From contig CANJMY010000018.1 of assembly GCA_947475315.1 (NCBI GenBank), positions 1-50,824 of the forward strand: DNA of 50,824 nucleotides. Reading direction: 5' to 3'. This stretch comes from Pseudomonadota bacterium. GTDB taxonomy: Bacteria > Myxococcota_A > UBA796 > GCA-2862545. The notes below the pieces were generated by a model, which did no database searches, was not told the DNA's origin, and worked only from the letters and a program-made list of their open reading frames with translations. The translations under genes were made by a program, and so were the position numbers. Numbering within the stretch: the stretch's first letter is position 1; each line of letters opens with the position of its first letter. Positions 8,148 to 17,290 of this stretch are shown here, one piece after another.

Positions 8148-9112
8148 CGCCTCAGCCAGGTGGTGGAGAGCAGCGACTGCAGGAACAGCAACGCCAAGCC
8201 CGGGATCAAGAAGCGGCGGTAGAGCTCCTCGTGGTCGACGATCTGCTCGACCTCAGCGGGCGACGGCTCCAGCTTGTTGATCTTGTCGTACACGCTCTGC
8301 AGCGCGCGGGTGTCGGCGGCGCGGAAGTAGGCGGCGCCGGTGGTCTCCGCGACCGCCTTGAGCGACTCCTCGTCCACGCCGTCCTGGTTCAACATCGCGA
8401 ACATGCCGCCGCCGCGCGGCCCGCCGCCGCCCACGCCGATCGTGTAGACCTTGATGCCGAGCGCCTTGGCCAGCTCGGCCGCCTGCTTGGGGTCGAAGCG
8501 GCCCGCGTTGCTCCGGCCGTCCGTGAGCAGGATCACGAGCTTGGACGGCGCCTTCAGCTCGGCCAGCCGCTTGGAGGACACCGCGATGGCCGAGCCGATG
8601 GCCGTAGCGCCCTCGCCAGCGACGCCGATCTGCACTTGATCCAGCACGGCCGCGAGCGTGTCGTGGTCGAGCGTGAGCGGCACGTGGGTGAACGCTTCGG
8701 CGCCGAACACCACCACGCCGATGCGATCGTAGGGCCGCTCCTTCACGAAGCGCGCCATCACCGCCTTGGCGACGGCGAGGCGATCCACCGCCTGCATCCC
8801 CGAGGTCATGTCCTGGGCGCGCATGGAGCCCGACGTGTCGACCGCCAGGATGATGTCGAGGCCCTCGGACTCCACGACCATGCGCTTGTTCGAGAGCTGC
8901 GGGCGCGCCAGGGCGACGACGCAGAGCGCCAGCCCCGCCATGCGCAGCGCGAGCGGCAGCCAGGCCACCGCGCGCCGAAGCGTCCAGCCCGCCTCGTGCA
9001 CGTCGAGGCCCGGCACCACAAGCCGGAGCACGCCCGTCCAGCGAGGCTGCCATGGGAGCAGCGCCACCAGGATCAAGAGCGCGAACGCCCACGGTGCGGC
9101 CCAGGTGATCAA
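8138..9112 (-). CDS. batA: BatA VWA-domain membrane protein
   Basis: The 324-residue protein has two N-terminal membrane helices, a VWA domain and a C-terminal helix. The MIDAS motif DTSGSMRAQDMT is intact, followed by VVVFGAEAFTHVPLT and ILLTDGRSNAGRFDP. The C-terminal helix is FLIPGLALLFLQSLL. This is the standard BatA layout, with a periplasm- or cytoplasm-facing metal-dependent adhesion domain held in the membrane. Its ATG overlaps the stop of the preceding gene (ATGA at 9109-9112) and its stop overlaps batB, so all three are probably translated in a coupled way. Confidence 0.92.
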   Translation of the reverse strand: MITWAAPWAFALLILVALLPWQPRWTGVLRLVVPGLDVHEAGWTLRRAVAWLPLALRMAGLALCVVALARPQLSNKRMVVESEGLDIILAVDTSGSMRAQDMTSGMQAVDRLAVAKAVMARFVKERPYDRIGVVVFGAEAFTHVPLTLDHDTLAAVLDQVQIGVAGEGATAIGSAIAVSSKRLAELKAPSKLVILLTDGRSNAGRFDPKQAAELAKALGIKVYTIGVGGGGPRGGGMFAMLNQDGVDEESLKAVAETTGAAYFRAADTRALQSVYDKINKLEPSPAEVEQIVDHEELYRRFLIPGLALLFLQSLLSTTWLRRWP

Positions 9113-9987
9113 GGCCTCCTTGCCTCGGACATGGACACCGGCTTGGTGGCGTCGATGAAGCCTCGGAGGTCGTCCTCCAGCTCCGCGAAGAAGCGCTCGT
9201 CGGGCGGGACCTCAGCGTACTTCACGCGGTCGGTCGCACGGAGCAGTCGCTTGGCACGCGGCAGGTTGGTTCGCGGCAGCGCGGTCAGCGACTCCAGGTG
9301 ATCGAGCGTCTCGGACGTGGAGTACGCGCGGGCGGGGAAGGCGAGCGCGGTCTCGGCGTAGGTGCGGAAGATCTCCGACAGGGCGAACGCGCGATCGAAG
9401 TCCGACAGGGAGCGGTCGTCGCGGATGGCCTCCCAGCTGCGCCAGGCGACGATGTGGGCGGGCTCGGATGCCACCTCGACCACGCGCGGCGCGGGCCTGC
9501 GGCGCCACAGCGCGCGGCCTGCGTACAGCAGCGCGAGCACGCCGACGAAGGTGCCCGCGGCGACCGCGAGGAGCGTGTTCGACACGCGCGAGATGGACGC
9601 CGGGTCGACGATGTCCTGCATCGCCTTGCGGTCCGCTTTGGTGCCCACGTCCAGGTAGATCGGCTCCGCGCAGACCGGCGCGCCGGGGCTGTCCTCAAAC
9701 GCGGCGCAGATCTTGTCCAGGACGTGCCGCCCAGGCTGCGGGGTCAGCTTGACCTGCACCGTGCGCACCAGGCTCCCGCCGATCGGTTCGTCGCGCTGCG
9801 TCGTCTCGCCGACCGTGACGCCGTCGAACGCGAGCGGCATCAGCGTGAACGCGTGCTGCGCGGGCCCCGTCAGCTGCACGCGGAGGGTGAGGTCGGTGTC
9901 CTTGCCGTCGACGATCGCGTCGATCGCCAGCGGCGTGTCTTCCGCGCGCGCGACGTGCAGCGCGAGCGTGAGCGCGAGGCCGATCAT
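9109..9987 (-). CDS. DUF4381-like membrane protein of the Bat operon
   Basis: This 292-residue protein has a signal peptide (MIGLALTLALHVARAED) and a periplasmic beta domain up to about residue 145. A membrane helix (TLLAVAAGTFVGVLALLYAG) follows, then a cytosolic helical domain. The helical domain contains FALSEIFRTYAETALAFPA and then the S/T-x-E turn (STSETL), which resembles the DUF4381/BatD C-terminal pattern for membrane partners of MoxR-DUF58-VWA systems. It sits in the usual place between DUF58 and BatA. Start and stop overlap neighbours by four bases on both sides. Confidence 0.72.
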   Translation of the reverse strand: MIGLALTLALHVARAEDTPLAIDAIVDGKDTDLTLRVQLTGPAQHAFTLMPLAFDGVTVGETTQRDEPIGGSLVRTVQVKLTPQPGRHVLDKICAAFEDSPGAPVCAEPIYLDVGTKADRKAMQDIVDPASISRVSNTLLAVAAGTFVGVLALLYAGRALWRRRPAPRVVEVASEPAHIVAWRSWEAIRDDRSLSDFDRAFALSEIFRTYAETALAFPARAYSTSETLDHLESLTALPRTNLPRAKRLLRATDRVKYAEVPPDERFFAELEDDLRGFIDATKPVSMSEARRP

Positions 9988-10856
9988 CCGGCCCTCTTGC
10001 GGGCGTGCAGCTCGCGGTGGAGGACGGCGAACGCGTCGTCCTCAGTGGCGATGGCGAACGCGCGCGCGCCGGTGCGACGCAGGCGCTCGACGCGCGCTTC
10101 CACGGGCGCGCGGCCGGTCAGCGCGCGGGCGTCCACCACGCGAGTGCGGCCCGTCTCGGCGTCCTGGATCTCCACCAGACCCAGGTCGCCCAGCGAGTTG
10201 TCGAGCGCATCCGGGACGCAGATCGCGTAGACTTGGTGACGCCGCGCGATCGCGCCGAGCACCCGATCCCACGGGCCCTTGTCCAGGAAGTCGGACACGA
10301 CGACGAACACCGAGCGGCGGCGCTGCATGTTGGCCGCGAAGCCAAGCGACGTCGCGATGTCCGTGCCGTGTCCCTGGGCGTGCGCGTCATACACGTGCTG
10401 GATGATCGACCAGGTGTGGGCGCGCGTGCGGCGCGGCGTGATGTAGGCCTCGATCCGATCGCTGAACGTGACCAGACCGACGCGGTCGCGGTTGCGGAAG
10501 CTGGCGTAGGCCAGGCCGCCGGCGATGCGCGCGAGCTGCGTTCGGCGGTCGGTGTGGCCGTCGCGGCCGCCGGTGCCCACGCGCGTGCTGCCCGACACGT
10601 CGACGACCAGCATCAGCGTGGTCTGGCGCTCCTCGCGGAACACCTTGATGAACGGCTCGCCGGTGCGCGCGGTGACGTTCCAGTCCAGGTGACGCACGTC
10701 GTCGCCCGGCTGGTAGGTACGGACCTCCTCGAACTCCATGCCACGGCCGCGCACGGCGCTGCGGTAGTCGCCGCCAAACAACGCGTCGACGCGCCGACCC
10801 GCCTGCACGTGCAGGCGGCGGAGTTCGTTCAGCTCCTCGGGCGTCAGCGTCGACAT
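9984..10856 (-). CDS. DUF58 domain protein
   Basis: The 290-residue soluble protein carries the DUF58 signature GRGMEFEEVRTYQPGDDVRHLDW followed by RTGEPFIKVFREERQ. It then has a degenerate VWA-like core with LVVDVSGSTR and a C-terminal FVVVSDFLD strand. DUF58 proteins are encoded immediately downstream of MoxR ATPases and are thought to be their substrate or adaptor. The start is 11 bp after the moxR stop. Confidence 0.93.
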   Translation of the reverse strand: MSTLTPEELNELRRLHVQAGRRVDALFGGDYRSAVRGRGMEFEEVRTYQPGDDVRHLDWNVTARTGEPFIKVFREERQTTLMLVVDVSGSTRVGTGGRDGHTDRRTQLARIAGGLAYASFRNRDRVGLVTFSDRIEAYITPRRTRAHTWSIIQHVYDAHAQGHGTDIATSLGFAANMQRRRSVFVVVSDFLDKGPWDRVLGAIARRHQVYAICVPDALDNSLGDLGLVEIQDAETGRTRVVDARALTGRAPVEARVERLRRTGARAFAIATEDDAFAVLHRELHARKRAG

Positions 10857-10867
10857 GGTGGGTGGGA

Positions 10868-11848
<981 letters not shown>

Positions 11849-11891
11849 GGGGCTCCGTAGGGCTGCGCGCACACGCAGCAGGGGACGTTCG

Positions 11892-11921
11892 ATACGCGCG
11901 AGCGCCCACCTTGTTTGTCAA
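11892..11921 (-). promoter_or_regulatory. Candidate promoter of the Bat operon
   Basis: On the minus strand a perfect TTGACA (11921-11916) is followed after 18 bp by GCGTAT (11897-11892), a weak -10. The downstream leader holds a small dyad, GCTGCG (11862-11867) with CGCAGC (11874-11879), before the moxR ribosome site. Confidence 0.4.
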
Positions 11922-11966
11922 GAAGTGGCGGCAGCGCGCTCGTGGGGACCGTGCAGAGGGGGCGAA

Positions 11967-12028
11967 CCCACATAACCCGCTCGCCCGCGCCGTTCCGGTG
12001 CAGCGGGTGTGGGGGCGACGCGCGCCCC
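11967..12028 (+). promoter_or_regulatory. Structured mRNA leader upstream of the Gdt1-type gene
   Basis: CCCAC (11967-11971) and ACCCGCT (11975-11981) pair with AGCGGGT (12002-12008) and GTGGG (12009-12013). This gives a 12-bp stem with a 3-nt bulge and a 20-nt apical region. A second hairpin, GGGGCG/CGCCCC (12012-12017 with 12023-12028), shares two bases with the first, so the two compete at their border. It ends about 30 bp before the TTG start. Exporters of this family are often controlled by manganese riboswitches, but the known motif was not clearly recognised here. Confidence 0.4.
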
Positions 12029-12060
12029 GGGCTAGGTGCGGGCCCCACTGTGGAGCGCCG

Positions 12061-12627
12061 TTGATCGAGCACGTCCTCAATGCCTTCGGGCTGGTCTTTC
12101 TGGCTGAGCTCGGGGACAAGAGCCAGATCGTCTGCATGACGCTCGCGGCGCGCTACGGCGCGCGCCCCGTGGTGGCCGGGGCCGTACTGGCCTTTGCGCT
12201 GCTCAACGCGGTGGGCGTGTTGGTGGGGGCGGCGGTCGGCGCCTACGTGCCGACGTCGGTGGTCGACATGCTCGTAATTGCGCTGTTTTCTGGCTTTGGC
12301 CTCAAGGCGCTGTGGACCGCGGGCGACGAGGACGACGAGGTGATCGACCCCAACGACCACCGCAAGCCGTTCGCGCTCGCGTTCACCATGACCTTCTTCT
12401 CGGAGTTGGGGGACAAGACGCAGATCGCGGTCGCCGGCCTGGCCGCCACCCAGGGAGCGCTCGGCACGTGGGTGGGCGCGACGCTGGCGCTGACGGCGAC
12501 GTCCGTGCTGGGCGTGGTCGCGGGGCGCGCGCTGCTGGCCAAGGTGCCCGAGGTGTGGGTGAAGCGGGTCTCCGGCTTGGTGTTCTTGGTCTTTGCGGCC
12601 ATGAAGGCTTGGCAGCGGTTCGGCTGA
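12061..12627 (+). CDS. Gdt1/TMEM165 (UPF0016) family divalent cation exporter
   Basis: The 188-residue membrane protein has two homologous halves, each opening with the family signature E-x-G-D-K-S/T: AELGDKSQ near residue 16 and SELGDKTQ near residue 117. An acidic cytosolic loop (GDEDDEVIDPNDH) joins three-helix halves. In characterised members the two ExGD motifs form the cation path for Mn2+ or Ca2+ export. A TTG start at 12061 with GGAG at 12052 puts the first motif in the first helix. The open frame reaches back to 11842, but that part overlaps the moxR promoter and looks non-coding. It is transcribed divergently from the Bat operon. Confidence 0.88.
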   Translation: MIEHVLNAFGLVFLAELGDKSQIVCMTLAARYGARPVVAGAVLAFALLNAVGVLVGAAVGAYVPTSVVDMLVIALFSGFGLKALWTAGDEDDEVIDPNDHRKPFALAFTMTFFSELGDKTQIAVAGLAATQGALGTWVGATLALTATSVLGVVAGRALLAKVPEVWVKRVSGLVFLVFAAMKAWQRFG

Positions 12628-12653
12628 TCCACGGACGCGTCGACCGGACCGGG

Positions 12654-12682
12654 TTGACATATTCCGAAGTCGGCATATGTTT
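12654..12682 (+). promoter_or_regulatory. Promoter and repressor operator of the sulfur operon
   Basis: TTGACA (12654-12659), exactly 17 bp, then TATGTT (12677-12682) is the best sigma-70 promoter in the window. Across it lies the dyad ACATATTCCG (12657-12666), AAGT, CGGCATATGT (12671-12680). Its arms are complementary at 9 of 10 positions. The operator runs from inside the -35 to inside the -10, so a bound dimer would block RNA polymerase. It stands 37 bp before the TauE/SafE start. This is the arrangement used by sulfide-sensing ArsR-type repressors (BigR/SqrR) in front of comparable operons; the identity of the regulator is inferred. Confidence 0.7.
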
Positions 12683-12716
12683 GTGACGAACGCACCCTGA
12701 CCCCACAGGAGGGAGC

Positions 12717-13460
12717 ATGACGTTCCTCCTGCCCGTGTTTGCGCTCACCATCGGACTCGTGCTCGGCCTCGTCGGCGGCGGCGGGTCCATGCTGGTCCTC
12801 CCGCTGCTCGTCTACGGCGTGCATGAGGAGCCCCGTCAGGCGATCGCCGCGTCCGCCGCGGTCGTGTCGCTCACCAGCGCGGCGGGGATGCTGCGGCACC
12901 TGCGCGCGGGGAACGTGAACGTGTACGTCGGCACGCGCTTCGGGCTCGCGGGCATGATCGGCGCGTGGTTGGGCGGGCACTTCTCCTCCTACGTGCCTGC
13001 GTCGTGGCTGCTTGGGGCGTTCGGCCTGATGACGCTGGCCGCGGCCGCGTCCATGTTCAAGGCGCCGCCGCCCGAGAGCGAGGCGGAGGCCTGCACGCCG
13101 CTTCGGCTGGTGACCACGGCGATGACCATCGGCGGGCTGACCGGGTTGGTCGGCGCGGGTGGCGGGTTTGTGGTCGTGCCGACGCTCATCCGGCGCTGTG
13201 GCCTGCCGATCCGCGAGGCGGTCGGCACGTCGATGCTGGTCCTCACGCTGCAAGCTGGGGCGGCCTTCGCCGGACACGCGACCCACGTCGAGATCGACTG
13301 GGCGATGATCGCGCGCTTGTCGATCCCCGCCGCGGTCGGCGCGGTGGTCGGAGGCTCGCTCAACCGCCGCGTGCCGACGCAGTGGCTGCGGGTCGGGTTT
13401 GGCGTCCTCGTGCTCGCCGTCGGCCTGTTCCAGGTCGGCATGAGCGTCTGGGGCAAGTGA
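12717..13460 (+). CDS. TauE/SafE family sulfite/sulfur anion permease
   Basis: The 247-residue integral membrane protein has about eight helices in two repeats. Each half has the family glycine motif: GLVLGLVGGGGS at the N-terminus, and GLTGLVGAGGGFVVVP followed by GTSMLVLTLQAGAAF in the second half. TauE/SafE proteins move sulfite, sulfoacetate or related sulfur anions out of the cell. As the first gene of a four-gene sulfur operon it probably exports sulfite or thiosulfate made by the downstream persulfide enzymes. A strong AGGAGG stands four bases before the ATG. Confidence 0.92.
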   Translation: MTFLLPVFALTIGLVLGLVGGGGSMLVLPLLVYGVHEEPRQAIAASAAVVSLTSAAGMLRHLRAGNVNVYVGTRFGLAGMIGAWLGGHFSSYVPASWLLGAFGLMTLAAAASMFKAPPPESEAEACTPLRLVTTAMTIGGLTGLVGAGGGFVVVPTLIRRCGLPIREAVGTSMLVLTLQAGAAFAGHATHVEIDWAMIARLSIPAAVGAVVGGSLNRRVPTQWLRVGFGVLVLAVGLFQVGMSVWGK

Positions 13461-13488
13461 GCGCGTGCGTCGCGCAGGAGAGTGACCC

Positions 13489-13737
13489 ATGGCCGAGACC
13501 CCTCGAATCTTGCCCCCGCTGTTCGCGAGCCTCACGCTGGGCTTGGCGCCGTTCGTGCCGCAGCCGCACGTGATCGAGAAGCTGCGGATGATCGCCGCCG
13601 GCGGCGCGGGCATGAAGCCGATCGACGTGTTCGACCTGGCGTTGCACGGCGCTCCGTGGGTCTGGCTGGTGTGGACGATCGTGGCGATGGCGCGGCCCGC
13701 CGCGGCCGCGGACGCGGCGGACGCGCCCAAGGCGTGA
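13489..13737 (+). CDS. Small membrane protein of the persulfide operon
   Basis: The 82-residue protein has two hydrophobic segments (ILPPLFASLTLGLAPFVP and APWVWLVWTIVAMA). They flank a short loop with PHVIEKLRMIAAGGAGM and KPIDVFDLALHG. The pattern LGLAPFxPxPHxxEKL...PIDxFDLxxHG matches, from memory, a conserved small protein often found next to persulfide dioxygenase or sulfide oxidation genes and commonly mis-annotated as an RND transporter. The Ala/Asp tail looks non-conserved. The start has AGGAGAG. It lies 28 bp after the permease gene. Its biochemical role is unknown; a membrane partner in sulfur handling is inferred from context. Confidence 0.75.
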   Translation: MAETPRILPPLFASLTLGLAPFVPQPHVIEKLRMIAAGGAGMKPIDVFDLALHGAPWVWLVWTIVAMARPAAAADAADAPKA

Positions 13738-13830
13738 CCGGCGCCGCGACGGCGATGCGCTCGACCACGGGGCGTGTCACACTTCACCGGGTCGATGGCT
13801 CTACGGGATGAACCCCATCGAGAGGTCCCC

Positions 13831-14697
13831 GTGAACATCCAGCACTTCTTCGACCCGCGCACTTGGACGCTCACCTACGTGGTCTGGGACGCCGCCTCGC
13901 GCGACGCGGTGGTGATCGACCCGGTCCTCGACTTCGACCCGGCGTCCGGCAAGATCTGGACGGAGTCTCTCGACGCGCTGGAGGCCTTCCTCGGCCGCGA
14001 GGCCCTGACGCTCCGCATGATCCTGGAGACGCACGCGCACGCAGACCACCTGTCTGGCGCGCACGAGCTCAAGCGTCGCACCGGCGCGCCGGTGGCGATC
14101 GGCGCGCAGATCACCGACGTGCAGCGCACGTTCGCGCCGTTCTTCGGGCTGGGCCCGGAGGTGGCGCAGGATGGCAGCCAGTTCGAGCACCTGCTGAGCG
14201 ACGGCGAGCAGCTCACGTTTGGCGGCCTCAGCCTGACGGCGCTTCACACGCCCGGCCACACGCCCGCCTGCATGAGCTTCAAGGTAGGCGACGCGGTGTT
14301 CACCGGCGACGCGCTGTTCGTGCCCGACACCGGCGTCGGCCGCTGTGACTTCCCCGGCGGCAGCGCGGACTCGCTCTACCAGTCCGTGCACGAGCGCCTC
14401 TACGCGCTGCCGGACCAGACGCGCGTGTTCGTCGGCCACGACTACCAGAACGAGGGCCGCGCGCTCCAGTTCGAGACGACGATCGGCGAGTCGAAGGCGC
14501 GCAACCAGCACCTCGCGCAGGCGACCTCGCGCGAGGCCTTTGTGACCTTCCGCACCGGCCGCGACGCCGGCCTGGCGGCGCCTCGCCTGCTGCTCCCGAG
14601 CATCCAGGTGAACGTCGACGCGGGCCGTCTGCCGCCGCCGGACGCGCACGGTGTTCGCGCGCTCCGCGTCCCGCTTCGCATCCCCGCCAACCTCTGA
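13831..14697 (+). CDS. Persulfide dioxygenase-like metallo-hydrolase (ETHE1/Blh type)
   Basis: The 288-residue metallo-beta-lactamase-fold protein has the metal motif THAHADH near residue 69, then HTPGHTPACM, a conserved Asp in VFTGDALFVPDTG, and VFVGHDYQ. VGRCDFPGG is typical of ETHE1 and bacterial Blh persulfide dioxygenases, which oxidise glutathione persulfide to sulfite with mononuclear iron. It ends in IQVNVDAGRLPPP, also seen in Blh proteins. GTG 13831 with GAGAGG upstream fits the family N-terminus (NIQHFFDPRTWTLTYVV). An in-frame start at 13774 would add unrelated residues. It is third in the operon, 12 bp before the rhodanese. Confidence 0.9.
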   Translation: MNIQHFFDPRTWTLTYVVWDAASRDAVVIDPVLDFDPASGKIWTESLDALEAFLGREALTLRMILETHAHADHLSGAHELKRRTGAPVAIGAQITDVQRTFAPFFGLGPEVAQDGSQFEHLLSDGEQLTFGGLSLTALHTPGHTPACMSFKVGDAVFTGDALFVPDTGVGRCDFPGGSADSLYQSVHERLYALPDQTRVFVGHDYQNEGRALQFETTIGESKARNQHLAQATSREAFVTFRTGRDAGLAAPRLLLPSIQVNVDAGRLPPPDAHGVRALRVPLRIPANL

Positions 14698-14709
14698 TCT
14701 GGAGAGTCC

Positions 14710-15120
14710 ATGTCCCGCACCATTCTGATCGCCCTCGGCCTCGCGCTCGGCACCGCCTCCGCCTGCGCCATGCCTATCGCGCACGTCGATGAGCAGTCCG
14801 GCGGCTTCCGTCGGGTCGACGTCGAGACGTTCGCGAAGGAATTCGACGCGGGAGCGTTCAAGCTCGTCGTCGATGTGCGCACCGCGGAGGAGTACGCCGG
14901 TGGCCACGTGCCCGGCGCCGTGAACATCCCGATCGATCAGCTCAAGGGACGCCTCGCCGAGCTGGAGCCCCACCGCGCCGACAAGATCGGCGTGATCTGC
15001 CAGAGCGGGCGTCGCTCGCTCGCCGCGTCGATGACGCTGGCCGAAGCCGGGTTCACGGGCGTCGTGGACGTCGAGGGGGGCACCGGCGCATGGATCTCGG
15101 CCGGGCACAAGGTCGAGTAG
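14710..15120 (+). CDS. Exported rhodanese-domain protein
   Basis: The 136-residue protein has a signal peptide (LIALGLALGTASACA) and a single rhodanese domain. The domain runs from RVDVETFAKEF through DVRTAEEYAGGHVPGAVNIP to the active loop CQSGRRS, with the catalytic Cys near residue 97. Rhodaneses transfer sulfane sulfur between persulfides, sulfite and thiosulfate. Export places it in the periplasm, or on the outer face if the Cys in the leader is lipidated. The leader Cys follows ASA, which is a poor lipobox. It ends the sulfur operon; the dioxygenase makes sulfite that a rhodanese can combine with persulfide to thiosulfate. Confidence 0.9.
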   Translation: MSRTILIALGLALGTASACAMPIAHVDEQSGGFRRVDVETFAKEFDAGAFKLVVDVRTAEEYAGGHVPGAVNIPIDQLKGRLAELEPHRADKIGVICQSGRRSLAASMTLAEAGFTGVVDVEGGTGAWISAGHKVE

Positions 15121-15135
15121 CGGCGCCTCGTCGTT

Positions 15136-15162
15136 CGCGCAGGTCGCCCCTGGGCCTGCGCG
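15136..15162. terminator. Hairpin after the sulfur operon
   Basis: CGCGCAGG (15136-15143) pairs with CCTGCGCG (15155-15162) around an 11-nt loop in the gap between the rhodanese and the convergent hydroxylase gene. The stem is strong but has no T run, so it may need Rho or act as a 3'-end stabiliser. Confidence 0.45.
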
Positions 15163-15216
15163 TCGCGCGTCCTAGACCTGTCGCCCTCGGCGCGCGCGGC
15201 GTGCGGCGTGCGCTCG

Positions 15217-16014
15217 CTAGCGGAACGGCATCCCCAGCATTCCGGGGAGCCGCTCCACCTGGGCCTCGTCGCGGAAGTCCGGCACGCCGATCGTCATGCC
15301 CAGCTGACCGGCGTCCGGCTCCGCCTTGTACGTGCCGAACAGGCGGTCCCACACCGACAGGTTGAACCCGAAGTTGCGGTTGGTCTCCACCACGTCCACT
15401 GAGTGGTGCACGCGGTGCATGTCGGGCGTGACCAGCAGCGTGCGGAGCGCGCGGTCCACGGAGGCGGGCAGGCCGACGTTCCCGTGGTTGAACATGGCCA
15501 TGGCGTTGAGGAGCACCTCGAACAGCACGACGGCGGTGGGCGCCGGGCCGAGCACCAGGATGACCGCGAACTTGATGAGCATCGACAGCCCGATCTCGAT
15601 CGGGTGGAAGCGCGCGCCGGTCGTCACGTCGTAGTCGAGATCGGCGTGGTGGACGCGGTGCAGGCGCCACAGCAACGGGACCGCGTGGAACACCACGTGC
15701 TGAAGCCAGATCGCGGCGTCCATGACGATCACCGCGAGCGGCACCGCCAGCGCGTCGGGCAGCGACACCTGGTTCAGCACGCCCCAGCCACGCTCGACGG
15801 CGGTGGCGGCGAGCGCGACGGCGGTGAACGGCAGCAGCACGCGCAGCAGCGCGGTGTTCAGCACGACCACGCCGAGGTTGCTCACCCAGCGGCCAGACTT
15901 GCGGACCGTGAGCGGTCGGCGGGGTGCGGCGATCTCCCACGCCGTCATGACGGCGAGGACGCCGAAGAAGAAGGTGAGTCGGATCGCCGGCTCGTGGTCT
16001 AAGACTGCGTTCAC
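15217..16014 (-). CDS. Sterol desaturase/fatty acid hydroxylase family protein
   Basis: The 265-residue protein has about four membrane helices and the di-iron histidine clusters of the family: HVVFH (about 106), HRVHH (about 119), then HRVHH (about 201) and NRNFGFN. These eight or more His ligands hold a non-haem di-iron centre that hydroxylates or desaturates a lipid tail using O2. [10 protein letters not shown] is the most diagnostic stretch. The substrate cannot be told from the sequence; bacterial members act on fatty acids, carotenoids or sterol-like lipids. It appears monocistronic, 88 bp downstream of dnaJ on the same strand. Confidence 0.9.
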   Translation of the reverse strand: MNAVLDHEPAIRLTFFFGVLAVMTAWEIAAPRRPLTVRKSGRWVSNLGVVVLNTALLRVLLPFTAVALAATAVERGWGVLNQVSLPDALAVPLAVIVMDAAIWLQHVVFHAVPLLWRLHRVHHADLDYDVTTGARFHPIEIGLSMLIKFAVILVLGPAPTAVVLFEVLLNAMAMFNHGNVGLPASVDRALRTLLVTPDMHRVHHSVDVVETNRNFGFNLSVWDRLFGTYKAEPDAGQLGMTIGVPDFRDEAQVERLPGMLGMPFR

Positions 16015-16102
16015 CGCGGCTCCTGCTCGAAGGGATCGAGGGTCCGAAACACTGCACGCGCCGTGCCCATCGAAGGCGGGCTGGCGTGGAGCGCGTCGCG
16101 GA

Positions 16103-17206
16103 TCAGCCGCCGAAGAGCTTCTCCCACCAGCCCTTCTCGTGGACCTTGTCGCCGCGCATCTCGGCGAGCTTGCGCAGGACCTCGGTCTCTTCCAGCGTGA
16201 CCTTCTTCGGCACGTCGACGATCAGCTGCACGTGGTGCGTGCCGCGACCGCGATGTCCGCGCGGATCGTCCAGGCCCTTGCCGCGCAGCTCGATCACCTT
16301 GCCGGACGGCGTGCCCGCGGGGATCTTCACGGTCTCTTCGCCGTGCACGGTGGGGACCTTCATCTCGCCCCCGAGCACCATGGTGACGTAGGGCGCGGGC
16401 ATGGTGACGATGGTGTCCGCGCCGTCGCGGCGGAACACGGGGTGGTCCTCGACCAGGATGACCACGTACAGGTCACCGGGAGGGGCGCCGGCCTCGCCAG
16501 CCTCGCCCTTGCCGGTGTAGCGAATGCGCGTGCCGGAGTCGATGCCCGCGGGCACGGACACCTTGATCTCGCCCTCTTCGCGCTTGCGGCCGCTGCCGCC
16601 GCACGTGCCGCACCGGTCCTCGCGCGCGACCGACCGACCCTGACCGCGACACGCGGGGCAGGTGGTGGCGATGCGCATGAAGCCCGCCTGCTGGATCACC
16701 TGGCCGCGACCGCCGCAGGTGCCGCAGTTCTTGGGCTGCGCGCCGGCCTTGAGGCCGTTGCCGTGGCAGGTGTCACACGCGACGTGGCGCGTGATCGGGA
16801 CGGTCTTCTCGATGCCGAGCGCCGCCTCCATGAACTCGACGGTGAGCTGGAGCTCGAGATCATTGCCGCGGCGCTGGCGCTGCCCGCCGCCACGTCCACC
16901 GCCGCCAAACGCGCCGCCGAAGATGTCGCCGAACGCGCTGAAGATGTCGCCGAAGTCGGTGAAGCCGGGGTCGTAGCCTTGACCCTTCAGGCCATCGTGG
17001 CCGTACTGGTCGTAGATCGGGCGCTTCTCCTTGTCGGAGAGCACCGTGTAGGCCTCAGACGCCTCCTTGAACTTGGCCTCGGACTCCGGGTTGCCCGCGT
17101 TGCGGTCCGGGTGGTGCTCGAGCGCCAGCTTGCGGTACGCCTTCTTGATCTCGACGTCGGTCGCGGTCCGGGGGACGCCGAGGACCTCATAATAGTCGCG
17201 TGCCAA
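16103..17206 (-). CDS. dnaJ: Chaperone protein DnaJ
   Basis: This 367-residue type I Hsp40 has a J domain with HPD in EHHPDRN near residue 34. A short Gly/Phe linker ([13 protein letters not shown]) follows, then a zinc-binding domain with four CxxCxGxG repeats ([32 protein letters not shown]) and two C-terminal substrate domains. It starts with TTG (TTG GCA CGC), preceded by GGAGA. The weak start codon may keep DnaJ low relative to DnaK. It follows dnaK on the same strand but is separated from it by an intrinsic terminator. Confidence 0.97.
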   Translation of the reverse strand: MARDYYEVLGVPRTATDVEIKKAYRKLALEHHPDRNAGNPESEAKFKEASEAYTVLSDKEKRPIYDQYGHDGLKGQGYDPGFTDFGDIFSAFGDIFGGAFGGGGRGGGQRQRRGNDLELQLTVEFMEAALGIEKTVPITRHVACDTCHGNGLKAGAQPKNCGTCGGRGQVIQQAGFMRIATTCPACRGQGRSVAREDRCGTCGGSGRKREEGEIKVSVPAGIDSGTRIRYTGKGEAGEAGAPPGDLYVVILVEDHPVFRRDGADTIVTMPAPYVTMVLGGEMKVPTVHGEETVKIPAGTPSGKVIELRGKGLDDPRGHRGRGTHHVQLIVDVPKKVTLEETEVLRKLAEMRGDKVHEKGWWEKLFGG

Positions 17207-17235
17207 AGTTCTTTCTCCGGAGTCGCCAGGAACGG

Positions 17236-17266
17236 AAAAGGCGGCGAGGTGGTTAGCCTCGCCGCC
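17236..17266 (-). terminator. Intrinsic terminator between dnaK and dnaJ
   Basis: On the minus strand the perfect 10-bp stem GGCGGCGAGG/CCTCGCCGCC (17266-17257 with 17249-17240), with a 7-nt loop, is followed directly by TTTT (17239-17236). It lies 24 bp after the dnaK stop and 34 bp before dnaJ. It should end most dnaK transcripts, with partial readthrough or a separate promoter feeding dnaJ. Confidence 0.85.
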
Positions 17267-17290
17267 TGTGGGCTCAACGCCCCTTCAAGA

